Assembly: GCA_905235835.1 (NCBI GenBank)
Contig: CAJONQ010000016.1
Location: 1 to 41,504 of the forward strand
Length of the DNA stretch: 41,504 nucleotides
Reading direction: 5' to 3'
Source: an uncultured Prevotella sp.
GTDB lineage: Bacteria; Bacteroidota; Bacteroidia; Bacteroidales; Bacteroidaceae
Shown here: positions 16,498 to 24,728 of the stretch, piece by piece
How positions within the stretch are numbered: position 1 is the stretch's first letter
How the letters are laid out: each line of letters opens with the position of its first letter
Position numbers and translations under genes: made by a program
The notes under the pieces: generated by a model
The model's input: only the letters and a program-made list of their open reading frames with translations
The model's database searches: none
Told to the model about the DNA's origin: nothing

Positions 16498-18279
16498 ATG
16501 TCAGAATTAACAAAGAACGTCCAGCCATTGGATAACTTCGATTGGGAAGAGTTTGAGAATGGTATGGCAGCTAACGTCAGCAAGGAAGAGCTTGACAAGG
16601 CGTATGATGAGACGCTGAACAAAGTCAGCGAGCATCAAGTTGTCGACGGTACAGTCATTAGTGTCGACAAGAAAGAGGTAGTCGTAAACATCGGCTACAA
16701 GAGCGACGGTATCATCCCCGCTTCTGAGTTCCGTTACAACCCCGACCTGAAGGTTGGCGACACCGTTGAGGTGTATGTTGAGAACGCAGAGGACAAGAAG
16801 GGACAACTCGTTCTCTCACACAAGAAGGCTCGCCTCTCTAAGAGCTGGGATCGTGTCAACGCAGCTCTTGACAATGAGGAAATCGTTCAGGGTTACATCA
16901 AGTGCCGCACGAAGGGCGGTATGATTGTTGACGTATTCGGTATTGAGGCATTCTTGCCAGGTAGCCAGATTGACGTTCACCCCATACGCGACTATGATCA
17001 GTTCGTAGGAACTACTATGGACTTTAAGATTGTAAAGATCAATCAGGAGTTCCGCAACGTTGTTGTTTCTCACAAGGCTCTCATTGAGGCTGAGTTGGAA
17101 GCACAGAAGAAAGAAATTATCGGTAAGTTGGAGAAGGGTCAGATTCTCGAAGGAACTGTTAAGAACATCACTTCTTACGGTGTATTCGTTGACCTCGGCG
17201 GTGTTGACGGACTCATCCACATCACCGATCTCTCTTGGGGTCGCGTAGACGATCCTCATAAGGTAGTAGAGCTCGACCAGAAGATCAATGTCGTTATCCT
17301 CGACTTCGATGACGAGAAGAAGCGCATCGCTCTTGGTCTGAAGCAGCTCACTCCACATCCTTGGGATGCACTGGATGCAGACCTGAAGGTTGGCGACCAT
17401 GTAAATGGTAAGGTTGTCGTTATCGCTGACTACGGCGCATTCGTTGAGATTCAGCCTGGTGTTGAGGGTCTAATCCACGTTTCAGAGATGTCTTGGAGCC
17501 AGCACCTCCGTTCCGCTCAGGAGTTCCTGAAGGTTGGAGACGATGTAGAGGCTGTTATCCTGACTCTCGATCGCGACGAGCGCAAGATGTCTCTCGGTAT
17601 CAAGCAGCTCAAGGAAGATCCATGGGAGGCTATCGAAGTTAAATATCCTGTTGGCAGCAAGCACACTGCAAAGGTACGCAACTTCACGAACTTTGGTGTA
17701 TTCGTTGAGTTAGAAGAGGGAGTTGACGGTCTGATTCACATCAGTGATCTCTCTTGGACTAAGAAAGTTAAGCATCCTTCCGAGTTCACACAGGTAGGTG
17801 CTGAGATTGACGTGGTTGTTCTTGACATAGACAAGGAGAATCGTCGTCTCTCTCTCGGTCACAAGCAGTTGGAGGATAATCCTTGGGATGTATTCGAGGC
17901 TAAGTACACCGTTGGTTCTATCCACGAGGGTAAGATCATTGAACTCCTTGAGAAGGGTGCAGTTGTATCACTCGACAAGGATGTTGAGGGCTTTGCCACT
18001 CCTAAGCATCTCGTTAAAGAGGATGGCTCACAGGCACAACTCAATGAGGAACTGCCCTTCAAGGTTATTGAGTTCAACAAGGACTCTAAGCGTATCATCC
18101 TGTCTCATAGCCGTACCTTCGAGGATCCACAGCGTGAGGAGAAGAAGGCTGCAGCCAAGAAGGCACGTGCTACCAAGAAGGAGGATGCTCCAAAGATTGA
18201 GAATGTCGCTGCAAGTACCACACTGGGTGACATTGACGTACTTGCCGAGTTGAAGGCTAAGATGGAGAAGGGTGAGTAA
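16498..18279 (+). CDS. rpsA: Ribosomal protein S1
   Basis: S1 brings mRNA to the 30S subunit and matters in lineages with few Shine-Dalgarno sites. The 593-residue product contains about six S1 (OB-fold) repeats, recognisable by recurring cores such as GTVISVDKKEVVVNIGYKSDG, GTVKNITSYGVFVDLGGVDG, GKVVVIADYGAFVEIQPGVEG and AKVRNFTNFGVFVELEEGVDG, each followed by a LIHISDLSW-like strand. The two terminal repeats are the most diverged. A lysine/alanine-rich tail follows (about residues 541-565). The long leader suggests its own control. Confidence 0.97.
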   Translation: MSELTKNVQPLDNFDWEEFENGMAANVSKEELDKAYDETLNKVSEHQVVDGTVISVDKKEVVVNIGYKSDGIIPASEFRYNPDLKVGDTVEVYVENAEDKKGQLVLSHKKARLSKSWDRVNAALDNEEIVQGYIKCRTKGGMIVDVFGIEAFLPGSQIDVHPIRDYDQFVGTTMDFKIVKINQEFRNVVVSHKALIEAELEAQKKEIIGKLEKGQILEGTVKNITSYGVFVDLGGVDGLIHITDLSWGRVDDPHKVVELDQKINVVILDFDDEKKRIALGLKQLTPHPWDALDADLKVGDHVNGKVVVIADYGAFVEIQPGVEGLIHVSEMSWSQHLRSAQEFLKVGDDVEAVILTLDRDERKMSLGIKQLKEDPWEAIEVKYPVGSKHTAKVRNFTNFGVFVELEEGVDGLIHISDLSWTKKVKHPSEFTQVGAEIDVVVLDIDKENRRLSLGHKQLEDNPWDVFEAKYTVGSIHEGKIIELLEKGAVVSLDKDVEGFATPKHLVKEDGSQAQLNEELPFKVIEFNKDSKRIILSHSRTFEDPQREEKKAAAKKARATKKEDAPKIENVAASTTLGDIDVLAELKAKMEKGE

Positions 18280-18308
18280 TCCCCTACTCCTTCCAATAAA
18301 CGAAAAGA

Positions 18309-18383
18309 AGAGGATGTGTCAAAATAGGCACATCCTCTATGAGACACAATAAGGTGGAAGACCTCACAGTCCTCCACCTTATT
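18309..18383. terminator. Double hairpin terminating rpsA and the convergent DUF3127 gene
   Basis: Stem 1 is AGAGGATGTG (18309-18318) with CACATCCTCT (18329-18338). Stem 2 is an 11-bp stem of 18348-18358 with 18373-18383 (AATAAGGTGGA/TCCACCTTATT). On the minus strand stem 1 is followed by a T-rich TCTTTTCG; on the plus strand stem 2 is followed by ATATTATAT. It therefore probably acts in both directions. Confidence 0.7.
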
Positions 18384-18414
18384 ATATTATATAGGGTGCC
18401 ATTAAAAGGCAATC

Positions 18415-18813
18415 CTAAAAGGGAAGGTCATCAGCACTACCCTCTCCTGCGGGCTCCTGTGCCGGAGGGAACGGAGCGGCGGCAGCCTGAGGAGCGGCAT
18501 CCTGCTGAGGTGGGAACGGAGCAGCGGCAGCCTGAGGAGCAGCCCCACGAGTCACGTTATAGGCACGAATCTCGTTAAACCAACGTCCATTATATTCATG
18601 AGCGTCAATATCAAAACTTACGGTCACATCCTCACCATTCTGAATGTTGAACTGCTTGATACGGTCCTCTCCGAATATACGGAAGACACACTTACGGGGA
18701 TACTGACCAGGAACCTCTATCACATATTCCTGCGACATCCAAGGGTTTCCTGTGCGTGATGACACACCACTGTTTGCCGGAAGCACGGCAATAATCTTAC
18801 CTGTTAATTCCAT
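18415..18813 (-). CDS. DUF3127 SSB-like protein
   Basis: The 132-residue product is a DUF3127 protein: an OB-fold-like N-terminal domain (MELTGKIIAVLPANSGVSSR..., YVIEVPGQYPRKCVFRIFGEDRI, VSFDIDAHEYNGRWFNEIRA). A flexible Ala/Pro/Gln tail follows, and the C-terminal tip is DDLPF, very like the acidic protein-recruiting tip of single-stranded DNA-binding protein. The tail contains AAPQAAAAPFPP twice (residues 91-102 and 106-117; 15-residue period). It may be an SSB paralogue or nucleic-acid-binding accessory; this is inference from shape and tip. A TAATTTCG sequence at 18865-18858 may be its -7 element. Confidence 0.85.
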   Translation of the reverse strand: MELTGKIIAVLPANSGVSSRTGNPWMSQEYVIEVPGQYPRKCVFRIFGEDRIKQFNIQNGEDVTVSFDIDAHEYNGRWFNEIRAYNVTRGAAPQAAAAPFPPQQDAAPQAAAAPFPPAQEPAGEGSADDLPF

Positions 18814-18905
18814 AATAATTTATTTGTTATTAATTGTTGATTTTACCTTTCAGATTGCGAAATTACGAAAAATACTTTTAATTTGAGAATATTTTACGGA
18901 ATATT

Positions 18906-18937
18906 TTTGCATTTGAACAAGTTATTTTGTATTTTTG
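18906..18937 (+). promoter_or_regulatory. dnaN operon promoter
   Basis: TTTG (18906-18909) and TATTTTTG (18930-18937) are separated by 20 bp. It is the only clear promoter before the six-gene run ending at 26395. Confidence 0.72.
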
Positions 18938-18980
18938 TAGTCAATTTAAAGGACTTAAAACATAAAAAACAAAATAACTC

Positions 18981-20105
18981 ATGAGATTTACCGTATCAAG
19001 CACTGCGCTTAGCAGCAAACTCAATGCTCTTTCGAGAGTCATCAACAGCAAGAATTCCTTGGCTATCTTATCAGACTTCTTATTCGACATTCAAGACAAT
19101 GTGCTTCACCTGACCGCTTCTGATAGCGAGAATGTGATGAACACACAGGTGGAACTGACTGATTGTGACGGCAATGCCCGCTTTGCCATTGGCAACCACG
19201 ACTTATTGGAAGCTGTGAAAGGTTTTTCTGAGCAACCTATCACCTTTGATGTCAATTTACAGGAGAACACCATCAAAATCAGTTATCAGAATGGTATGTT
19301 CTCATTGCCTATTGAAAATGCAGATGAGTACCCACAGGCTCAGACTATTAACGAGAACCCAAATGTCATCAGCCTTTCTAGTGACTTGTTGGCAGAGAAC
19401 ATCAATCGCTCATTATTCGCAACCGCGCAGGATGAGCTTCGTCCAGTCATGAACGGTATTTATTTCGACCTCACCCCAGAGTGTCTTGCAATAGTAGCAT
19501 CAGATGGACATAAATTAGTACGTAACAAGATTTTCACTATTCATAGTGAGCAACCAGCAGCCTTTATCCTTCCTAAGAAGCCTGCTTCACTACTGAAAAA
19601 CCTGTTACAGAAAGACGGAGGTGATGTGGAGATTCGTTTCGACGAGCGTAATGCCCAAATTAACTATGGTGACGGGCAGATCACCTGTCGCTTGATTGAA
19701 GGTCGCTATCCTAATTACAACTCTGTGATCCCACAAGGTAATCCCAACGTGCTGACCATAGACCGTCTGGGACTCCTCGCTGCTCTTCGTCGTGTACAGC
19801 CATTTGCTAACGACTCCAGCAATTTGATTCGTTTCCATGTGGAAGGTGGAACATTGCAATTGGACGCAGAGGATTTTGATTTCTCTAAGACAGCAACAGA
19901 GCGCATGGCATGTGACTATAATGGTCAACCAATGAGTATTGGCTTCAAGGGAGCCTCTTTCATAGAGATTCTGAGTAACTTTGATTGTCAGGATGTCATT
20001 ATTCAGCTTGCTGACCCCAGCCGTGCAGGACTGGTTTTACCCTCTGAGCAGCCAGAAAATCAAGATATTCTGATGTTGATGATGCCTATGCTCATTAACG
20101 ACTAA
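18981..20105 (+). CDS. dnaN: DNA polymerase III beta subunit (sliding clamp)
   Basis: The clamp tethers DNA polymerase III to DNA. The 374-residue length is normal, with the three-domain repeat layout: N-terminal MRFTVSSTALSSKLNALSRVINSKNSLAILSDF, central ELRPVMNGIYFDLTPECLAIVASDGHKLVR, and C-terminal GASFIEILSNFDCQDVIIQLADPSRAGLVLPSEQ, ending in the usual hydrophobic strand (ILMLMMPMLIND). It is not next to dnaA in this window. It heads the run exonuclease-coaBC-porD-like-recN-TPR gene with gaps of 11 bp or less or overlaps. Confidence 0.98.
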   Translation: MRFTVSSTALSSKLNALSRVINSKNSLAILSDFLFDIQDNVLHLTASDSENVMNTQVELTDCDGNARFAIGNHDLLEAVKGFSEQPITFDVNLQENTIKISYQNGMFSLPIENADEYPQAQTINENPNVISLSSDLLAENINRSLFATAQDELRPVMNGIYFDLTPECLAIVASDGHKLVRNKIFTIHSEQPAAFILPKKPASLLKNLLQKDGGDVEIRFDERNAQINYGDGQITCRLIEGRYPNYNSVIPQGNPNVLTIDRLGLLAALRRVQPFANDSSNLIRFHVEGGTLQLDAEDFDFSKTATERMACDYNGQPMSIGFKGASFIEILSNFDCQDVIIQLADPSRAGLVLPSEQPENQDILMLMMPMLIND

Positions 20106-20116
20106 ACTGATGGCGA

Positions 20117-20974
20117 ATGAAACTGAACTTACAGAAACCACTCGTCATATTCGATTTGGAGACCACGGGACTTGACCTTGTCAAGGACCGTGTCATTCAA
20201 ATATCCTATATCAAAGTGTTTCCCGACGGAAAGGAAGAACGCGGTAATCATCTTATCAATCCCGAGAAACCTATTCCTGATGTGGTGGAGGAACTCACAG
20301 GCATTAAAAATGAGGATGTAAAAGACAAGCCAACATTCAAGCAGATGGCTCAGCAACTAAACTTAGTGTTTAGCGGTAGTGACATCGCTGGCTATAACTC
20401 AAACCATTTCGATGTGCCCCTCCTTGCAGAGGAATTCCTTCGTGCAGGCATTAACTTTGATTTCTCCAAATGCCGTCTGATTGACGTACAGACAATTTAT
20501 CATAAGATGGAGCGTCGTAATCTCGCCGCTGCTTATAAGTTCTACTGCGGCAGAAAGATGGAAGAGGACTTTACCGCGCACCGTGCCGATGAGGACACCG
20601 AGGCCACTTACCGAGTATTACAAGGTCAGCTGGATATGTATACTGCAGAGAAGCAGGAAGACCCAGAGCGTGTTCTAAAGAATGACATGCAGTATCTTGC
20701 TGATTTCTCGAAAGCTAATAATTACATCGACTTTGCCGGTCGTATCGTTTGGGGAGAGTTAAAAGACCGAACTGGAAAGACAGTGTTCGACAAGGACGGA
20801 AATCCTGTTATGACAGAAGTCTTCAACTTCGGTAAGTATAAGGGGCAACCTGTCTCACAGGTCCTCCGCTTTGACCCAGGTTATTATAGTTGGATATTAG
20901 GTGGTGATTTCACTTATAATACAAAACAAGTTCTCACACGCATTCGTCTTCGTGAGAGTCAAATGAACGCTTGA
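20117..20974 (+). CDS. DnaQ-type 3'-5' exonuclease
   Basis: The 285-residue protein has a DEDDh exonuclease domain. ExoI motif IFDLETTGLDL supplies Asp13 and Glu15, the ExoII region includes GYNSNHFDVPLL, and ExoIII is HRADEDTEAT with the catalytic His-x4-Asp. A C-terminal extension (about residues 225-285; FNFGKYKGQPVSQVLRFDPGYYSWIL) is a small domain often attached to such exonucleases in Bacteroidetes. It could be the proofreading epsilon subunit or a repair exonuclease; immediate proximity to dnaN supports a replication role. Confidence 0.9.
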   Translation: MKLNLQKPLVIFDLETTGLDLVKDRVIQISYIKVFPDGKEERGNHLINPEKPIPDVVEELTGIKNEDVKDKPTFKQMAQQLNLVFSGSDIAGYNSNHFDVPLLAEEFLRAGINFDFSKCRLIDVQTIYHKMERRNLAAAYKFYCGRKMEEDFTAHRADEDTEATYRVLQGQLDMYTAEKQEDPERVLKNDMQYLADFSKANNYIDFAGRIVWGELKDRTGKTVFDKDGNPVMTEVFNFGKYKGQPVSQVLRFDPGYYSWILGGDFTYNTKQVLTRIRLRESQMNA

Positions 20975-20976
20975 TT

Positions 20977-22170
20977 ATGCTTAAAGGCAAGAAGATCGTC
21001 TTAGGAATCACTGGCTCTATAGCAGCCTATAAGGCTTGCTATATCATTCGTGGATTAATCAAGGCTGGTGCTGAAGTGCAGGTGGTCATCACACCTGCCG
21101 GGAAAGAGTTTATCACCCCAATTACCTTGTCAGCACTCACCCAGAAGCCCGTGATCAGTGATTTCTTCTCACAGCGTGATGGTACCTGGCACTCTCATGT
21201 AGCACTTGGACTCTGGGCTGATGCCATGGTCATAGCCCCATGTACTGCCTCCACCCTTGGAAAGATGGCAAATGGTGTTGCTGACAATATGCTGATTACC
21301 ACGTATCTCTCTATGAAGGCACCAGTGTTTATCGCTCCTGCCATGGATCTGGATATGTTCCAACATCCCACTACTCAAGAGAATCTTCGCAAATTACAGT
21401 CGTATGGCAATCAGATTATCGAGCCGCAAAGTGGTTTCCTTGCTTCCGGACTAGAAGGGAAAGGACGAATGGAAGAGCCTGAAAAAATCATTGAGTTCTT
21501 AGATGGTGCACTTTCCACCGCCTCCCCACTTGAAGGAAAGAAAATCATGATTACCGCAGGTCCCACTTATGAGAAGATAGACCCTGTCCGCTTTATTGGT
21601 AATTATAGTAGTGGGAAGATGGGCTTTGCCCTTGCTGAAGAATGTGCCCGCCAAGGTGCTGATGTTGAGCTGATAGCTGGTCCTGTCTCTTTGACGACGC
21701 ATCATCCCAACATTCATCGCACTGATGTAGAGAGTTGTGAGGAGATGTATCAAGCTGCCACCCGTATCTATGCAACGAGTGATGCTGCCATTCTATGTGC
21801 TGCCGTTGCTGACTTCCGTCCAGTATCCATCGCTGAGGAGAAAATCAAGAGAGAGCATGACGACCTTGTCATCCGTCTGAAGCCAACTCACGATATTGCA
21901 GCAGCATTGGGACAGATGAAACAGAAATACCAGCGTCTGGTAGGTTTTGCTTTGGAGACCAATGATGAACTGACCAATGCACAAAGTAAACTGGAACGCA
22001 AGAATCTGGATTTTATCGTACTGAACTCCTTGCGTAACGAAGGAACATGCTTCCAGTCGGACGAGAACCAGATCAGCATCATATCCCATCAAGGAAAGAA
22101 AGATTATCCTCGCAAACCAAAGAGCGAGGTTGCAACAGATATTGTGAATGAATTAGCATCTATCCTATGA
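20977..22170 (+). CDS. coaBC: CoaBC: phosphopantothenoylcysteine synthetase/decarboxylase
   Basis: This bifunctional enzyme makes 4'-phosphopantetheine from 4'-phosphopantothenate and cysteine. The N-terminal CoaC flavoprotein domain shows VLGITGSIAAYKA and the catalytic histidine segment WHSHVALGLWADAMVIAP, with PAMDLDMF. The C-terminal CoaB domain begins near residue 183 with KIMITAGPTYEKIDPVRFIGNYSSGKMG. The ATG at 20977 is chosen; a TTG two codons upstream would overlap the exonuclease stop. Its own stop overlaps the next start (ATGA). It acts after PanC and PanD, which are also in this window. Confidence 0.96.
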   Translation: MLKGKKIVLGITGSIAAYKACYIIRGLIKAGAEVQVVITPAGKEFITPITLSALTQKPVISDFFSQRDGTWHSHVALGLWADAMVIAPCTASTLGKMANGVADNMLITTYLSMKAPVFIAPAMDLDMFQHPTTQENLRKLQSYGNQIIEPQSGFLASGLEGKGRMEEPEKIIEFLDGALSTASPLEGKKIMITAGPTYEKIDPVRFIGNYSSGKMGFALAEECARQGADVELIAGPVSLTTHHPNIHRTDVESCEEMYQAATRIYATSDAAILCAAVADFRPVSIAEEKIKREHDDLVIRLKPTHDIAAALGQMKQKYQRLVGFALETNDELTNAQSKLERKNLDFIVLNSLRNEGTCFQSDENQISIISHQGKKDYPRKPKSEVATDIVNELASIL

Positions 22171-23066
22171 AGAAATTAATCTGGCTTATCATCATCATAC
22201 TCTGCCCATTCAGTCTCAATGCTCAGGAACTGAATGCGAAGATTACGATTAACCATGCACAAATACAAGGAACTGATGCCAGTGTCTTTGAGACCCTTAA
22301 ACAGTCATTAGAGCAGTTTATTAATGAACGCCAATGGACTGATTATCAGTTTCAAAAGCACGAACGTATTATTTGCAACTTTAATATTACGATCACGAAA
22401 TATATCAAGGAAGAAAATCGCTTCGAGGCAACAGCAATGATACAGGCTAACCGTCCTGTCTATCATTCCACTTACACCTCCACCTTATATAATAATAAGG
22501 ATGCGGACTTCAATTTCGACTATGCACAATACGACCAGTTGAATTTCCAAGAAGAAATGATTGACAATCAGTTGACAGCACTCTTCGCCTACTACGCTTA
22601 CCTGATTATCGGACTTGACCTCGACAGTTTTTCACCCTTAGGTGGAACAGATGTCCTGCAACGCTGTATGAATCTGGTAAACAACACCCAGAACTTAGGA
22701 TTCACGGGCTGGAAGGCTTTCGAGACCAGCCGCAACCGCTTTGCCATCATCAACGATTATCTGGACGAGGGGATGAAGCCCTTACGACAGTTACAGTATG
22801 ACTATTACCGTACAGGACTCGACGAGATGGCTAACAATGCGGAACGTGGCAGAGCGAATATCACGACAGCACTCAATAATCTCAAGGAAGCACATCAGAA
22901 TAAGCCACTGAGTCTGCTGCCACAGATATGGACAGACTACAAACGTGATGAGCTTGCCTCTATCTATCATGGGAAAGGAACTCAGAAAGAAAAGGAGCAA
23001 GTATACGAGTTACTCTTTTCCATCAATGCGTCGCAGAGTAACGCATGGGATCAAATCAAGAATTAG
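22167..23066 (+). CDS. DUF4835 family protein, PorD-like
   Basis: The 299-residue product has a signal peptide (MKKLIWLIIIILCPFSLNAQ) and a mature part typical of DUF4835: QELNAKITINHAQIQGTDASVF, later YYAYLIIGLDLDSFSPLGGT and GWKAFETSRNRFAIINDYLD. Members are annotated in other Bacteroidetes as the type IX secretion-associated protein PorD, but the biochemical role is poorly established and no core type IX gene is in this window. It starts within the coaBC stop and ends 3 bp before recN, so it is embedded in a replication/repair operon. Confidence 0.85.
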   Translation: MKKLIWLIIIILCPFSLNAQELNAKITINHAQIQGTDASVFETLKQSLEQFINERQWTDYQFQKHERIICNFNITITKYIKEENRFEATAMIQANRPVYHSTYTSTLYNNKDADFNFDYAQYDQLNFQEEMIDNQLTALFAYYAYLIIGLDLDSFSPLGGTDVLQRCMNLVNNTQNLGFTGWKAFETSRNRFAIINDYLDEGMKPLRQLQYDYYRTGLDEMANNAERGRANITTALNNLKEAHQNKPLSLLPQIWTDYKRDELASIYHGKGTQKEKEQVYELLFSINASQSNAWDQIKN

Positions 23067-23069
23067 AAG

Positions 23070-24728
23070 ATGCTCAAACAACTATATATCAAGAACTTTA
23101 CTTTGATTGATGAACTCGATATCGAGTTACGTCCGGGGTTCTCTGTCATTACTGGTGAGACAGGAGCAGGAAAGAGTATCATCCTTGGCGCCATCGGATT
23201 ACTTTTAGGTCAGCGTGCAGATTCAAAGACCATCAAGCAAGGGACTGACCGATGTATCATTGAAGCCCACTTTGACTTGAGCCGCTATCTATTAACGCCC
23301 TTCTTTGAGGATAATGACATCGATTACGATGCAAACGACTGTATCATTCGTCGGGAACTCACGGCATCGGGAAAGAGCCGTGCCTTTATCAACGACACAC
23401 CAGTAGCTTTATCCTTACTAAAAGAACTGGGCGACATGCTGGTAGATGTTCATTCACAACATCAAAACCTTTTATTGGGAAAACAAGACTTCCAACTAGA
23501 GGTGGTCGACACACTCGCTAAGGATCAGGATAGTCTGATTGCTTATCAAAAAGACTATGCCGCCTATCACGACAAACAGCGTGAGTTGCAGACTTTACAG
23601 GAAGAGATGGAACGCAACCGTAAGAACATCGACTTCCTGCAGTTCCAATACAATGAACTGGAGCAAGCTCGTCTGATAGAGGACGAGCAGGAAGAGATGG
23701 AGCAGCAACGCGAGACGATGACCCATAGCGAGGATATCAAGACTGCTCTCTATGAGACCAGCCATCATCTTACTGCCGATGAGCAAGGTATTCTTCCCCT
23801 ACTCCGCAAATCACTTTCCGCTTTGCAATCGATCTCTTCCGTCTATCCCTCTGCAGAGGACTGGACAGAGCGTTTGGAGAGTTGTCAGATAGAAATCAAG
23901 GATATCGCACAGGACGTAGAAGGACATTTAGAGGATATCGACTTCGACCCTGCAGAACTGGACCGTATCAATCAGCGTCTCGACAAACTATATGACCTCC
24001 AGAAGAAATACCGTGTCGAGACTATTGCCGAACTCATTCAACAACGTGAGGAATTGAAGAGGCAACTGAGTCTGATGGAGAATAGTGACGAGACATTAGC
24101 TACATTGAAAGAAGAACTCCACACACTCATAGAGAGATGCCAGCAGAAAGCTGATAAACTTACTAAACTCCGTCAGAAATCAACAAAAGAGATTGAGAGA
24201 CAGATGAAAGAACGTCTGAAATCCCTTGGCATGCCGAATGTACGTTTTGAGGTGACTATCCAGAAGACAGAACTTCGGAAAGATGGGCAAGATGATATAG
24301 CTTTCATGTTTAGCGCTAACACCTCCAGTCCATTACAACCTATCGATCAGGTAGCCTCTGGTGGCGAAATTGCCCGTGTGATGCTCTCCTTGAAAGCAAT
24401 GATCAGTGGAGCCGTCAAACTCCCCACCATCATTTTTGATGAGATAGACACTGGAGTCAGTGGAAAGATTGCAGAGCGCATGGCTGAAATCATGCAGGAG
24501 ATGGGTGCTAATGACCGTCAGGTGATTTCCATCACTCATCTTCCGCAGATTGCCGCCCTTGGCACTACCCACTACCGGGTATCCAAACAAGAGACTCCAA
24601 CAGGAACTATCAGCAAGATGCAACTTCTCTCTGATGAGGAGCGTATCCATGAGATAGCCCAAATGCTTAGTGGCAGTGACATCTCTGCCGCTGCCATACA
24701 AAATGCGAAAGAATTACTGAAATTATGA
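23070..24728 (+). CDS. recN: DNA repair protein RecN
   Basis: This SMC-like ATPase acts in double-strand-break repair. The 552-residue length is normal. Walker A is GETGAGKS (residues 29-36), followed by the VDVHSQHQNLLL segment. A long coiled coil fills the middle (about residues 150-370). The C-terminal ABC signature and Walker B are in VASGGEIARVMLSLK and TIIFDEIDTGVSGKIA, with the H-loop in ISITHLPQIAALG. It is 3 bp after the PorD-like gene and overlaps the next start codon by 4 bp. Confidence 0.97.
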   Translation: MLKQLYIKNFTLIDELDIELRPGFSVITGETGAGKSIILGAIGLLLGQRADSKTIKQGTDRCIIEAHFDLSRYLLTPFFEDNDIDYDANDCIIRRELTASGKSRAFINDTPVALSLLKELGDMLVDVHSQHQNLLLGKQDFQLEVVDTLAKDQDSLIAYQKDYAAYHDKQRELQTLQEEMERNRKNIDFLQFQYNELEQARLIEDEQEEMEQQRETMTHSEDIKTALYETSHHLTADEQGILPLLRKSLSALQSISSVYPSAEDWTERLESCQIEIKDIAQDVEGHLEDIDFDPAELDRINQRLDKLYDLQKKYRVETIAELIQQREELKRQLSLMENSDETLATLKEELHTLIERCQQKADKLTKLRQKSTKEIERQMKERLKSLGMPNVRFEVTIQKTELRKDGQDDIAFMFSANTSSPLQPIDQVASGGEIARVMLSLKAMISGAVKLPTIIFDEIDTGVSGKIAERMAEIMQEMGANDRQVISITHLPQIAALGTTHYRVSKQETPTGTISKMQLLSDEERIHEIAQMLSGSDISAAAIQNAKELLKL

